Source of the DNA: Bin5 sp965116395
Lineage (GTDB): Bacteria; Chloroflexota; Anaerolineae; Caldilineales; Caldilineaceae
DNA length: 64,000 bases
Assembly: GCA_965116395.1 (NCBI GenBank)
Contig: OZ220684.1
Location: 1,550,001-1,614,000 of the forward strand
Reading direction: 5' to 3'
Of this stretch, positions 37,753-45,539 are shown piece after piece; position 1 is the first letter of the stretch, and every line of letters begins with the position of its first letter. The notes under the pieces were generated by a model, which was given only the letters and a program-made list of their open reading frames with translations, was not told the origin of the DNA and did not search any database. Both the position numbers and the translations under genes were made by a program.

Positions 37753-38085
37753 TCACGGCAACGGCGGCGGCAGCTTGTCGAAATGCAGCTGGCCGGCCTG
37801 GCGCAGCCGGCGGTGATTGCGGTTGGCGTGGCGCTTGGGCGCGTCGTAGGTGTTATGGCAGCGCTGACATAAGGCCGCCTAATTGTCATTGGCATTATTG
37901 GCCGGGTCGTGGTCTAGGTGCGCCACGGTGAGCACGACGATGCTGCTGGTGACCGGATGCGGCCGCCCGTTGGCGGCGTCGCACCATGCGCAGCGATTGC
38001 CGGCGGCGCGCTCGACACGGATGCGCTTACTGATGGCGGGCCAGTTCTTGGTGTAGCGGTCTTTCATCGCTGGGTGGATCGGCAC
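37753..38085 (-). pseudogene. HNH endonuclease gene interrupted by one amber codon
   Basis: GTG at 38085 has AGGAG nine bases upstream. The frame encodes GNRCAWCDAANGRPHP, then VLTVAHLDHDPANNANDN, a TAG stop (37881-37879), and then in the same frame AALCQRCHNTYDAPKRHANR and a normal TGA at 37755. Ignoring the TAG, the 110-residue protein is a complete HNH nuclease with two CxxC pairs (CAWC, CQRC), the catalytic His in HLDHDP and the final HN. The stop sits where the family has Leu (NLAALC), which fits a single-base change in a TTG codon. The gene is probably recently broken, unless amber is read through. Confidence 0.75.
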
Positions 38086-38110
38086 TGGTTCTCCTGGACG
38101 TACTGGGCGG

Positions 38111-38833
38111 CTACTCTGAATTGATGATCAAGGACAAAACGATGAGTTCGGGGATGGTAATTTCTGCGCCCATGATTGACTCGTAGGTGATCGTGCCGTT
38201 CATTCTGCCGACAAATTCGACCTGGTCGCCTTCCAGTACGCGCACGGGCGGGTCGTTGTAATGTAGGAAGACGAGATTTAGGTCAAATAGGGCAGTGTGG
38301 GGCGTGGTGACATTGACGCGTAATTGGGCATCGTCGTCGCGTTGGAGCGTTTGGATGACGATGCCTTGGTAGTACACTCGTTTCCCCTTGTGGTCTTCGG
38401 CGTAGCGGAACAGGTCATCGTAGGGAATTTCTTCAGCCGATTCTTTCCATTGCGTCCACGTGGGTGTCGGTCCGGGGGTGGACGGACGTTGGCTGGTATT
38501 GGGCGGGCCAGTTGTAAAGGGAGATATGACAATAGACGCGAAGGACACGATCACAAAAACAGCGACGATGACGAGGGCCACACGCGCAGCGGACTTTAGG
38601 CAGCTACTTTTTTTATTGGGTGGTTCCGGCGTAAAGGTCGCGCCGTCGTCCAGATGCGGGGCTTGGTCCGCAGGTGGGTCCGGCGTAAGGGTCGTGCCGT
38701 CGTCTGGGTCCGGGGCTTGGTCCGCAGGTGGGTCCGGCGGCTTTATGCCCGGACTCTTTACGCCGCCATGAGGGCAGGTCTCTGCATATTCGGATACGGA
38801 CTCGCCGCACTCCCAACAGTTCGTCAAGGCCAT
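38111..38833 (-). CDS. Zinc-ribbon-like membrane protein with Pro/Asp repeats
   Basis: 240 residues. The N-terminus CWECGESVSEYAETCPHGG resembles a zinc ribbon but has His-Gly where the fourth Cys normally stands. Two copies of PPADQAPDPDDGTTLTP form a linker, then a transmembrane helix (VALVIVAVFVIVSFASIVIS). The outer domain has VYYQGIVIQTLQRDDDAQLR and VRVLEGDQVEFVGRMNGTI, an OB-like pattern. A Shine-Dalgarno (AGGAG) lies somewhat far (13 bases) from the ATG. No known family is recognised. It shares architecture with the gene at 37015. Confidence 0.7.
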   Translation of the reverse strand: MALTNCWECGESVSEYAETCPHGGVKSPGIKPPDPPADQAPDPDDGTTLTPDPPADQAPHLDDGATFTPEPPNKKSSCLKSAARVALVIVAVFVIVSFASIVISPFTTGPPNTSQRPSTPGPTPTWTQWKESAEEIPYDDLFRYAEDHKGKRVYYQGIVIQTLQRDDDAQLRVNVTTPHTALFDLNLVFLHYNDPPVRVLEGDQVEFVGRMNGTITYESIMGAEITIPELIVLSLIINSE

Positions 38834-38840
38834 CGTGTGT

Positions 38841-39008
38841 TCAATTCTCCTGATAAAGTTTGGTCATCGCGCTTTGCGCCGCGCTGGCGTGGCGGGTATA
38901 GCGCGCCGGCATCATCGACGACTGCCAGCGGCCGTGCTCCATGATGGCGGCCAGGCTGATGTTGGCCGCGGCCAGGGCCTGGGCCGCGCCGGGGGCGCTC
39001 CATCGCCG
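38841..39008 (-). pseudogene. C-terminal fragment of a tyrosine recombinase
   Basis: The last 55 codons encode RRWSAPGAAQALAAANISLA, then AIMEHGRWQSSMMPARYTRH. This matches the end of phage-type integrases, including the helix before the HGRW region and the catalytic Tyr in ARYTRH. The Arg-His-x-x-Arg core and the N-terminal domains are missing. It points to an old integration event in this accessory region. Confidence 0.75.
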
Positions 39009-39556
39009 CTCGGCTTTTTTTGTGGGGGGATGATCTGCTTGTAGCACAGGGCGAACTATGGACCTATGTGCAAATGGACATACAGTAGTGGTCAGTGGCG
39101 GCGCTGGCGGGCGGCGGCTCACGGAAACCTCCCTGACATCACATCAGAGAGCAAGTGCGCGATAAGAGTCAGCATAAACATAAAATCGTTCCACCTTGCT
39201 TTCAAGAAACCAAGATCGTTGAAATACCAATCTATTGAAATCAGGGCACCAGCACCACCAGGCAGCCAACCTCCTTGTCCCCTTGGTTCTTTTCCTCCGG
39301 ATCGACGTTCTTCTTCTTGGCCATCTCTTGCTCGGACAACCGCGTTTTTCCTTCCTTCACAATCACAAACTGAAACGCAGGCCTCGCTTGCCTGCGGGCT
39401 CGGCGGGCCTCTTCGTGTTGGCTGCTATTGTATCAGTGTAGAATGTAACAGTGTATAAGTATTGTCAAAGTACGGACAAAGCAATCGCGCGGCCAGGCTC
39501 GGCGGGGCAGGCCTGCCGGGCCTGGGAAGCAGTGACCGGATCCTGGCCACGCCGTT
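39009..39556. other. Stretch without a firm gene
   Basis: About 550 bases. On the minus strand a 27-codon frame (39324-39241), or 39 codons from GTG 39360, encodes MAKKKNVDPEEKNQGDKEVG and a hydrophobic end. It could be a tiny protein, but it has only a weak ribosome-binding site. Nothing else was recognised. Confidence 0.3.
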
Positions 39557-39655
39557 CAACTGCAACACCTTTTGTCCACGGAGGACACGGAGGGCCACGG
39601 AGAACTGCAACGGCAACTACAGGAACGGCAGCGGCAGCCAGCAAGCGACCTTACG
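39557..39655 (+). repeat. Dispersed repeat A, copy 3, before MNTVAEK ORF 1
   Basis: Contains ACTGCAACACCTTTTGTCCA, GGCCACGGAGAACTGCAACG and CAGGAACGGCAGCGGCAGCC. It is followed within about 25 bases by the first MNTVAEK reading frame. Confidence 0.75.
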
Positions 39656-39678
39656 AAAGACTGAATGAGGAGTCACAC

Positions 39679-39936
39679 ATGAACACAGTTGCGGAAAAAC
39701 TGCTCGACCTGCACTTGTCCGGCGCGACGATCATCGAACGCGGCTACCGCACGATTCCACCCGACTGGTTCGTCGACGCCAATGACCGCGAGGGCCATGT
39801 GCAGTCGTGGACCGAATGTTTTGCCGGCGTGCCGCAGAACCCGGTCATCTTCCTTGAGGATTCGACCGAATGGGGGGCGACGCTGTACGAGGATCGCAGG
39901 TACCCGTACCAGTGGTCAGTGATCAATATTTGGTGA
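39679..39936 (+). CDS. MNTVAEK small repeated ORF, copy 1
   Basis: 85 residues with GAGGAG seven bases before the ATG. The protein starts MNTVAEKLLDLHLSGATIIE, then RGYRTIPPDWFVDANDREGH and VQSWTECFAGVPQNPVIFLE. It has no signal peptide or helix-turn-helix that I can see; it is amphipathic, with conserved Trp and Cys. Copies at 42679 and 57627 are nearly identical over the first 65 residues, and the C-terminal ends differ. Conservation at protein level is partly just DNA identity of a recent repeat, so whether it is translated is open. No known family is recognised. Confidence 0.55.
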   Translation: MNTVAEKLLDLHLSGATIIERGYRTIPPDWFVDANDREGHVQSWTECFAGVPQNPVIFLEDSTEWGATLYEDRRYPYQWSVINIW

Positions 39937-40128
39937 TCAGTTACGGCCGCCAGCTCACTTCCTGGCTGGATGCAGTTCACTGGCCACTCGCCACTGGTAA
40001 CTGACAATTGGTGTTTGCGGCGCGGAGGCAGGATCTGGGTTGTCGGCGTGTTGCTGGGATCGCGGCGCGTGATGGGCCGGCGGGGATGAGAGGCGGTATC
40101 ACACACACGCTGGCGCCGCGGCGTGACT

Positions 40129-40195
40129 GGTTTTGGACGGGGGCGTTGCGGGGGCGGAGCCCCTGCACAAGGGAGGGCCGAAGGCCCGACCGCCC
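40129..40195. repeat. Dispersed repeat B, copy 2
   Basis: Same element as 29184-29250 and nearly identical to the copy at 57878: GGTTTTGGACGGGGGCG start, hairpins GGGGC-GGA-GCCCC and GGGCC-GAA-GGCCC, ending GACCGCCC. Confidence 0.85.
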
Positions 40196-40244
40196 AAAAG
40201 CGAGGAGTGAGGAGTGAGAGAACACCATAGACTATGGCTGAGTA

Positions 40245-40307
40245 GTTGCGGAGAACCTGCTCTACCTGCACCTGTCCGGAGCCCGAATCATCGCGCGGGC
40301 AAGGGCT
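40245..40307 (+). pseudogene. Fragment of an MNTVAEK-type ORF
   Basis: The frame reads VAENLLYLHLSGARIIARA, matching residues 4-21 of the MNTVAEK ORFs with several changes, and then loses similarity. There is a stop before it and no ATG. It is a truncated fourth copy 50 bases after repeat B. Confidence 0.65.
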
Positions 40308-40337
40308 GAGCAAGGACTTACGGCCCAAGCAGACGAA

Positions 40338-40767
40338 TCAGCGGGAAGACAAGAAAATGAGGAACAGAATCAACGCCAGGTCGCCGGCCAAAAACACCAG
40401 CAAACCGGGAAGATTACAAACGCCCAGCCAAAACTTCAGGGATCTGAAGAGTTCATGCTTGTCCATATTTCCCCCTCTGCGATTTAGAACGCCTGCCAGC
40501 GGAAGATGGGCGGGAGAGCAACGTATCACCGAGTACGATGCACAGCTGAAAAACAAGGACATGACTCCGATCAGGATGACGGCTGCGAATTGGAGGACGA
40601 ACACAATGACGCCGGATAGATTGCGATGACCAGAATGTTCCAGAGCCAGATCGGTAGCGGAATGGGTTTGGCAAAAAAAGGTCGTTGACGAGGTTTCTGA
40701 TCGTTGTGGGTTGACTTGGCGGTCTTTCGGGGTTGGGATTGTTTGGTCTAAAGATGTAGAGGAACAC
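40338..40767 (-). pseudogene. Frameshifted small membrane-protein gene
   Basis: Three frames carry pieces of one plausible protein: MFLYIFRPNNPNPERPPSQP in the first, PKPIPLPIWLWNILVIAIYP after a run of seven T (near 40675), and GVIVFVLQFAAVILIGVMSL followed by a second hydrophobic stretch, LPGLLVFLAGDLALILFLIF, in the last. Stitched together they would give a protein with three or four membrane helices. Alternatively, the 42-residue frame starting at 40466 (GAGGGGGAAAT before ATG, MDKHELFRSLKFWLGVCNLP) is an independent small membrane protein. Identity is unknown. Confidence 0.45.
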
Positions 40768-40827
40768 TGGAGGTTCCTTCCCGTGAGGGTTAGCGGTTAC
40801 CGATCGCGGCGGTTTTGCTTTTATACT

Positions 40828-41283
40828 TTAGTAGCTTCGTGAGAAAATCAGGATCCTCCAGCCCTTAACCAACACGAATATGATGGCAGCCAGTGTCGGG
40901 AGTGAGAGGAAAATCAACTGGGCATACAACACAACGCAACTCGATTCATTGATGTAATAGCCATCACCTTCACAATTTAAGAGCCCATAATCCAGGATCC
41001 GCAACAGGGCATTCACCACGGCCGGTATCAGCAGGATTGTCGAAAAGAGCGCAATTCGATCCCGTTTATCGGCGAGCTTAACGTAGGGAATGACAGCTGC
41101 CAAAACCGTCGCCATAATCAGGATATGAAGGGCAAAGAAACCCATATCGCAAACGAAAAGGATCTGTCTGAATGATCCACTGCAATCTATATTGTCCAGT
41201 CCCAAGACGACGAATCTGAATATCGCGCAGAGAAGGACGATCAGAATGACCCGCGAGACAGTTGTTCTTCCGAACCGATTCAC
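40828..41283 (-). CDS. Four-helix membrane protein of unknown function
   Basis: GTG start with AGGGG upstream; 151 residues. Four hydrophobic helices are visible: VILIVLLCAIFRFVVLGL, LHILIMATVLAAVIPYV, IALFSTILLIPAVVNALLRI and LIFLSLPTLAAIIFVLVKG. Six scattered Cys, with pairs at ends of loops (DCSGSF, NCEGDG, SSCVV), suggest outer disulfides. No family recognised. It could pair with the decayed membrane gene downstream. Confidence 0.6.
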   Translation of the reverse strand: MNRFGRTTVSRVILIVLLCAIFRFVVLGLDNIDCSGSFRQILFVCDMGFFALHILIMATVLAAVIPYVKLADKRDRIALFSTILLIPAVVNALLRILDYGLLNCEGDGYYINESSCVVLYAQLIFLSLPTLAAIIFVLVKGWRILIFSRSY

Positions 41284-41583
41284 GTTTCAACCCCTTTTCT
41301 TTGGTCTCAGTTCCCTCTGGTCTGGCTTCCCTGGACGTCCCTCATTCCAGCACTTCGCAGAACAATCTCGTACATGGTGCGTCGGTCTCGGTCAAGACGA
41401 CCTGGCCGCCGCCGTGCTCCTGGCGGCTGCGGTCGGAACTGGTCGATTGCGTTGGCGACCGTCAGAAGATCGACAGTTAGGTGCACCTCTCCTCAACCGA
41501 CCGAGGCGCTCACGGAAAATATGAGATACCTCTCTGAAGCAGCTATCTCCCCAGCGCTGCAGTTGATCGCTTTAGCTTCCCAT
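41284..41583. other. Intergenic stretch, nothing recognised
   Basis: About 300 bases between two minus-strand genes. I see no gene, hairpin or promoter that I would defend. Confidence 0.4.
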
Positions 41584-42312
41584 TCAACCCGATTGGCACG
41601 GCACAAAATCGCGATTAGTCCGCATTGTGCTTGGAAAGTCGTTCTGGGTGTTCGAGAATATGAGGGTGGACTGGTCGGTGATGCCGGGGATTTGGCCCAC
41701 TAGAGTCAGCGTGTTGTCCTGATCGGAGATCAGCACATCGACCTTGTTTTCCAGTTGCGTATATGGCACGCCTTCCCCATCTTCTCCCTCATCCTCTTCC
41801 AGATTTTCGTAGATAGCTGGGTCGAATTCCGATACGGCGGCAAGAAAAAGCATGGTTGAGGCTTCGGTCGCCTCTAGCGTAGGCCTCTCCCAGGTGAAAA
41901 CGGCGGCAAGAGCATAATCAGTCCTAGGGAATTCATCATCGGGAGAATATTCAAGGCTGATAAACACGACCAAGGTGTATTCCGCTCGGTTGACTTTCGC
42001 GTCCTCTGTGCTGAGATCCAGCTCTTCGGGAATGTCACGGAGGTGAAAAGTCGCGAACAAGGTTTCGCCATCCAGATCGGAGCTCACGCCGACAATATCC
42101 ACGTAATCGGGCAATTCGTCTGAAGTGGGCGCCTCTACGCTTTGCCCTGGCAGCATGAGCAATTGATCTTGGAAACATTCGTTGTCATTTGGTGACGCTT
42201 GTGGCGATGCGTCTGTTTTCGGCGCCTCCTGCGGTATGGGCACACAGGCGGTGAGTAGTAGCGCGGTAATCGCGACGATCACGCGGAAGAGGCTACGATG
42301 CCTGGCAATCAT
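41584..42312 (-). CDS. Single-module HLRD lipoprotein
   Basis: 242 residues with AAAGGA seven bases before the ATG. The lipobox LLLTAC gives lipidated Cys23. The mature part is one copy of the module found four times in the proteins at 16345 and 19014: a first Cys before LPGQS (ECFQDQLLMLPGQS), DYVDIVGVSSDLDGETLFAT followed by FHLRDIPEEL, an acidic middle, NTLTLVGQIPGITDQSTLIF, and a final Cys (FVPCQSG). The acidic loop is altered (FISLEYSPDDEF). It shares the CVPIPQE start of the mature protein with the lipoproteins at 50444 and 51761. Function unknown. Confidence 0.8.
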   Translation of the reverse strand: MIARHRSLFRVIVAITALLLTACVPIPQEAPKTDASPQASPNDNECFQDQLLMLPGQSVEAPTSDELPDYVDIVGVSSDLDGETLFATFHLRDIPEELDLSTEDAKVNRAEYTLVVFISLEYSPDDEFPRTDYALAAVFTWERPTLEATEASTMLFLAAVSEFDPAIYENLEEDEGEDGEGVPYTQLENKVDVLISDQDNTLTLVGQIPGITDQSTLIFSNTQNDFPSTMRTNRDFVPCQSG

Positions 42313-42531
42313 ACGTCTGTCCTTTCGTTGCCTGGCTCCAATTGCCGCTGCAGAACCAGATTCAGTTCGACCAGGCCCTCTTGGCCTAATCGCTTTCGTT
42401 GCTCGCTGTCTAACTGAACTAACTTGCTCGTATCACGTACTACACTGCACCTGAGAATAGGTGCGCACGAGCTTTCTGTTCACTATACGTTTACAGCTTC
42501 TTTCAGCATAATGGTTGCGTAGTTACGTTCT

Positions 42532-42669
42532 TGGTGAACTGCAACGTCAAAACCTTTTGTCCACGGAGGGCCACGAAGAACTGCAAGGGCAACTTCAGGA
42601 ACGGCAACGGCAGAACAGTGTGAGCCGGCTGGCTGGCGGCCTTCACTGACCACTAACCACTGACCATTG
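42532..42669 (+). repeat. Dispersed repeat A, copy 4, before MNTVAEK ORF 2
   Basis: GGTGAACTGCAACGTCAAAA, TTTTGTCCACGGAGGGCC, then CAACTTCAGGAACGGCAACG and GAGCCGGCTGGCTGGCG. The last 80 bases are nearly identical to those at 57530-57618. Confidence 0.8.
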
Positions 42670-42672
42670 GAG

Positions 42673-43035
42673 TTACACATGAACACAGTCGCGGAAAAAC
42701 TGCTCGACCTGCACTTGTCCGGCGCGACGATCATCGAACGCGGCTACCGCACGATTCCACCCGACTGGTTCGTCGACGCCAATGACCGCGAAGGCCATGT
42801 GCAGTCGTGGACCGAATGCTTTCCCGGCGTGCCGCAGAACCCGGTCATTTTTCTCGAGGATTCGACCGAATGGCTGACGACGCTGTTCCCGGACCGCAGG
42901 TAGCGGCCGGGGTTGTCCGTCGTCAGTTTTTGGGGCGGGCTTGCGGGGGGTGCTGAGCTCGGTCGCTAGCCTGAGCATTTGCATCGCGGCAATCAGCTGG
43001 CGGGCTTCTTCATTGCCATTGTCGGGCGCGTGCAT
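42673..43035 (-). pseudogene. Small gene whose 3' part runs antisense through the MNTVAEK repeat
   Basis: ATG at 43035 has an ideal AAGGAG six bases upstream and begins MHAPDNGNEEARQLIAAMQM. About 44 codons later (near 42903) the frame enters the MNTVAEK copy on the opposite strand and continues to 42673 in what is antisense repeat sequence. The simplest reading is that the repeat unit replaced the original 3' end. The gene lies 53 bases downstream of the coiled-coil gene at 43089 and probably shared its operon. Confidence 0.5.
42679..42903 (+). CDS. MNTVAEK small repeated ORF, copy 2
   Basis: 74 residues; GGAG lies seven bases before the ATG. The first 65 residues differ from copy 1 at only one position (A to P in CFPGVPQNP), then the end is STEWLTTLFPDRR and stop, instead of the longer tail of copy 1. 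The 5' flank is an A repeat, but no B repeat follows. On the opposite strand the frame of another gene runs through it. Confidence 0.55.
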   Translation: MNTVAEKLLDLHLSGATIIERGYRTIPPDWFVDANDREGHVQSWTECFPGVPQNPVIFLEDSTEWLTTLFPDRR

Positions 43036-43088
43036 CAGGGGCTCCTTCAACTTGTGGACGGCAGGGCAGGCGTGCGGGCAGGGCCGCT

Positions 43089-43646
43089 TTATGCCGGCGG
43101 GGGATCGTCGGGGGCGGCGTCGTGGCGCCGGGCGACGGCGGCGCGAAACGCGTTCAGCTCGTTTTTAATGTGGGATGCGAGGTCGTCGGTATGGGCCAGC
43201 AGCGCTTTGGTGCGGGCGTCGGCGGCGTTGCCCAGGTGCCCGGCGACGTAGGCGCGAAACAGACCCAACTCGCTTTTGAGGTCGGAGAGAAGGCCGTCGG
43301 TGCAGGTCAGCAGCGCCTGGCTGCGGCCGTCGTCCGGGTCGCCGTACGCCAGGTCGGTGATCTTATTTGCGGCGGCGGTAAGCCTGGCCAGGGTGTCGCG
43401 GCGCTCGCGCTTTGTGTCGGTCATGGTGTCGTCGCGTTCGCCCTGCCGCTGCATGCCGTCGATCGACGCTTCGGCGCGGTCGAGGGGCGTGTCCGTGCCG
43501 GCGATGTAGCGCTCAATGCGGGCAAGCTGGCGCTCGATGCGGTCGAGCGCGCCGTCGGCGGGGGCGGATTGCGAGGCGACGTGCGCCTCAAGGCGGTCGA
43601 GCCGTTCTTCGATGCTGTGCAGACGTTCGCGGTTCTGTCTTGACAT
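43089..43646 (-). CDS. Coiled-coil protein of unknown function
   Basis: 185 residues with AGGAG six bases before the ATG. The first 90 residues have strong heptads (ERLHSIEERLDRLEAHVA, LDRIERQLARIERYIAG). The second half holds two related segments, ALLTCTDGLLSDLKSELGLF followed by RAYVAGHLGN and ALLAHTDDLASHIKNELNAF followed by RAAVARRHDA, an internal duplication of about 40 residues. No signal peptide or membrane helix. It resembles small structural or phage-type proteins only in general style. It heads a two-gene unit with the truncated gene at 42673. Confidence 0.65.
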   Translation of the reverse strand: MSRQNRERLHSIEERLDRLEAHVASQSAPADGALDRIERQLARIERYIAGTDTPLDRAEASIDGMQRQGERDDTMTDTKRERRDTLARLTAAANKITDLAYGDPDDGRSQALLTCTDGLLSDLKSELGLFRAYVAGHLGNAADARTKALLAHTDDLASHIKNELNAFRAAVARRHDAAPDDPPPA

Positions 43647-43810
43647 GGGGGGCTCCTGTCAGATGGTAATGATGTGTGAATGGAAAGATGCACTTCGGCT
43701 GCGGGCGCGGATGCGGGAGATCGTCTACTGAGTATCCAACGCGGCCGCCAGTACTGTCCAAAGGATTCGGGACCGGTTTCGGATACGTGCGGGGCGTGGA
43801 ACTGCAGGGG

Positions 43811-44075
43811 TTAGGGGTTAGGGGTTAGTGGGTTGAGACAGTATGGGGGGAAGACACTGTTGTCTAGACACGATGCCGGGGAAGAATGAACACGGTGGCT
43901 AGAAAGGGCGGGGCGTTGCGGGGGCGCGGAACTGCGGGGGAACTGCAGGGGCTGGGGGCCAGGGGTTAGGGGGCTAAGATAGCGCGTGGGAAGAGAGACA
44001 TTGTTGGCTAGACATATTACTGGGGAAGAATGAGAACGGTGGCTAGACAGAGGGGGGCGTTGCGGGGCGGGGCGC
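43811..44075 (+). repeat. Dispersed repeat C, two tandem copies with partial B
   Basis: Two units (about 43811-43925 and 43961-44075) share TTAGGGG motifs, GAAGACACTGTTGTCTAGAC, ATGCCGGGGAAGAATGAACA and CGGTGGCTAGA. Each ends in GGGGCGTTGCGGGG, the first part of repeat B. A third copy of C lies at 47851-47940 before a full B. The region 43647-44132 holds nothing else recognisable. Confidence 0.8.
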
Positions 44076-44132
44076 GGCCCTGCCTTCGCCTGGTCTCTTC
44101 CTCCTGATCCTTTATCGCTGCCGTTAGGTCTC

Positions 44133-45539
44133 TCAGCTGTCCAGAGGAAGACAGAAAGCCACGGCGGCGCCCTTGCCGACCCCGTCGCTCGTGACTGCAA
44201 CTGTACCCCCATGCGCTTCCACCACCGTGCGCGCAATCGCCAGTCCCAGCCCTGTGCCGCCTATCCCGTGACGTTGAGATTGGTCGGTACGGTAGAAACG
44301 GTCGAAGACGTGAGGAAGGTCTTTCTCATCGATGCCGATCCCGTCGTCGACAACAGTAATAACCGCCGCCCCGTCGGCTTCCAACTCCGCCCTGACTATG
44401 ACGCGCCCGTTCGCCTCGGTACATCGGATGGCGTTGTTGAGAACGTTTCCCAGCGCCTGACTCATGCGCATCCGGTCCAGTGCCATCTCCGGCAGGTCGG
44501 CATCCGACTCAAGCAACAACGCGACCTGTTGCGCGTGCGCTTGCGGTCGCCAGCGCTCCACCTCGGCGGCGAGCAGATCGTAGAGCGAACATGCTTCAAA
44601 GGCAAGCTGCAACTCGCCATGTTCGGTCTCGGCCAGCCAGTTCAGGTCGGTGACCAGACCGCGCAGCCTCTCCACCTCCTGAATGATGTGATCGGAGGCG
44701 CCCTCAGGCGTCTGAAGCCCGTCTCGCAGCCCTGCTGCTTCCAGCTGAATCACGCTCAAGGGCGTGTTCAGTTCATGCGAAACGTCGTTGATCAGCCGCC
44801 GGCGCAGCGCGCGCTGCGTCTCGAGCGTCGAGCTCATCCGGTTGAAGGCTGCGCTCATCCGCCCCAGCTCATCGGCAGACGTGACCGTCAGCTGCGTCCT
44901 GTCCCCCTGCGCAATCGCCTGCGTCGCCTCGGTCAACGCGGTCACCGGCGCGGTAATCCGCTTCGACAGCCAGACCGCGAGCAGGATTGCAACCCCGATC
45001 GTCAGCACGCCGCCAACTGCGATGATATACAGCAACGTGCTCAGGAACCCGTGCGACTCTGTCGAAAGAAAATTGTCGTTTACATCGACATAGACATGGC
45101 CGACGGGACGGTTCGTATCCAGATCGAACACCGTCTCCCGGTTCCCGGCCAGCTCCGGCGCAGCCGTTCCCGCTGTCAACTCAGACATGTTGTCCTTCAC
45201 TACACGGCCGTCGACGCTGGCGATAACGACTCGCACCGGGTCTCTGTGAAAAGCCTCGCTGCCTTCTCCCCCGCCTTCTCCGGACCCTTCCTCGTGCGGG
45301 GTTTCACCGTAGCTGTATCCCGTCTCGGACAGCGCCCTGTCCACCGTATCCCAGCCGCCGGCATCGGTATAGGCCCGGCTCAGAGCCCGCGCCAGCTGGG
45401 TGGCCTCTTCGCCGCCGATGCGGTCGATAAACACGCCCAGTCTGGACTCCGTCCCGTAATAGACTACGCCAACGCCGACCAGGACGGTTAGGACGATGAC
45501 CACAACGTTCGAACCCAGGATTCGCCAGCGCAGCGACAT
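44133..45539 (-). CDS. Two-component sensor histidine kinase with HAMP domain
   Basis: 468 residues. Transmembrane helices near 9-29 and 166-190 flank an outer sensor loop that contains a low-complexity EEGSGEGGGEGSEAF stretch near 80-97. A HAMP linker is followed by the H-box DVSHELNTPLSVIQLEAAGL near 252, N-box NVLNNAIRC, G1 DDGIGI, F-box FDRFYR and G2 GGTGLGLAI. All catalytic motifs are intact. The ATG overlaps the stop of the response regulator by one base (TAATG). The outer Gly/Ser/Glu stretch resembles the linkers of the lipoprotein at 48313, a possible functional link. Confidence 0.93.
   Translation of the reverse strand: MSLRWRILGSNVVVIVLTVLVGVGVVYYGTESRLGVFIDRIGGEEATQLARALSRAYTDAGGWDTVDRALSETGYSYGETPHEEGSGEGGGEGSEAFHRDPVRVVIASVDGRVVKDNMSELTAGTAAPELAGNRETVFDLDTNRPVGHVYVDVNDNFLSTESHGFLSTLLYIIAVGGVLTIGVAILLAVWLSKRITAPVTALTEATQAIAQGDRTQLTVTSADELGRMSAAFNRMSSTLETQRALRRRLINDVSHELNTPLSVIQLEAAGLRDGLQTPEGASDHIIQEVERLRGLVTDLNWLAETEHGELQLAFEACSLYDLLAAEVERWRPQAHAQQVALLLESDADLPEMALDRMRMSQALGNVLNNAIRCTEANGRVIVRAELEADGAAVITVVDDGIGIDEKDLPHVFDRFYRTDQSQRHGIGGTGLGLAIARTVVEAHGGTVAVTSDGVGKGAAVAFCLPLDS

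Larger units (their letters stand above)
39937..40337. other. Intergenic region with B repeat and ORF remnant
   Basis: About 400 bases downstream of MNTVAEK copy 1. It includes CACTGGCCACTCGCCACTGG low-complexity motifs, then a segment with CGTGACTGG directly before repeat B that also occurs before the B repeat at 57878. It then holds an MNTVAEK remnant. Confidence 0.5.
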
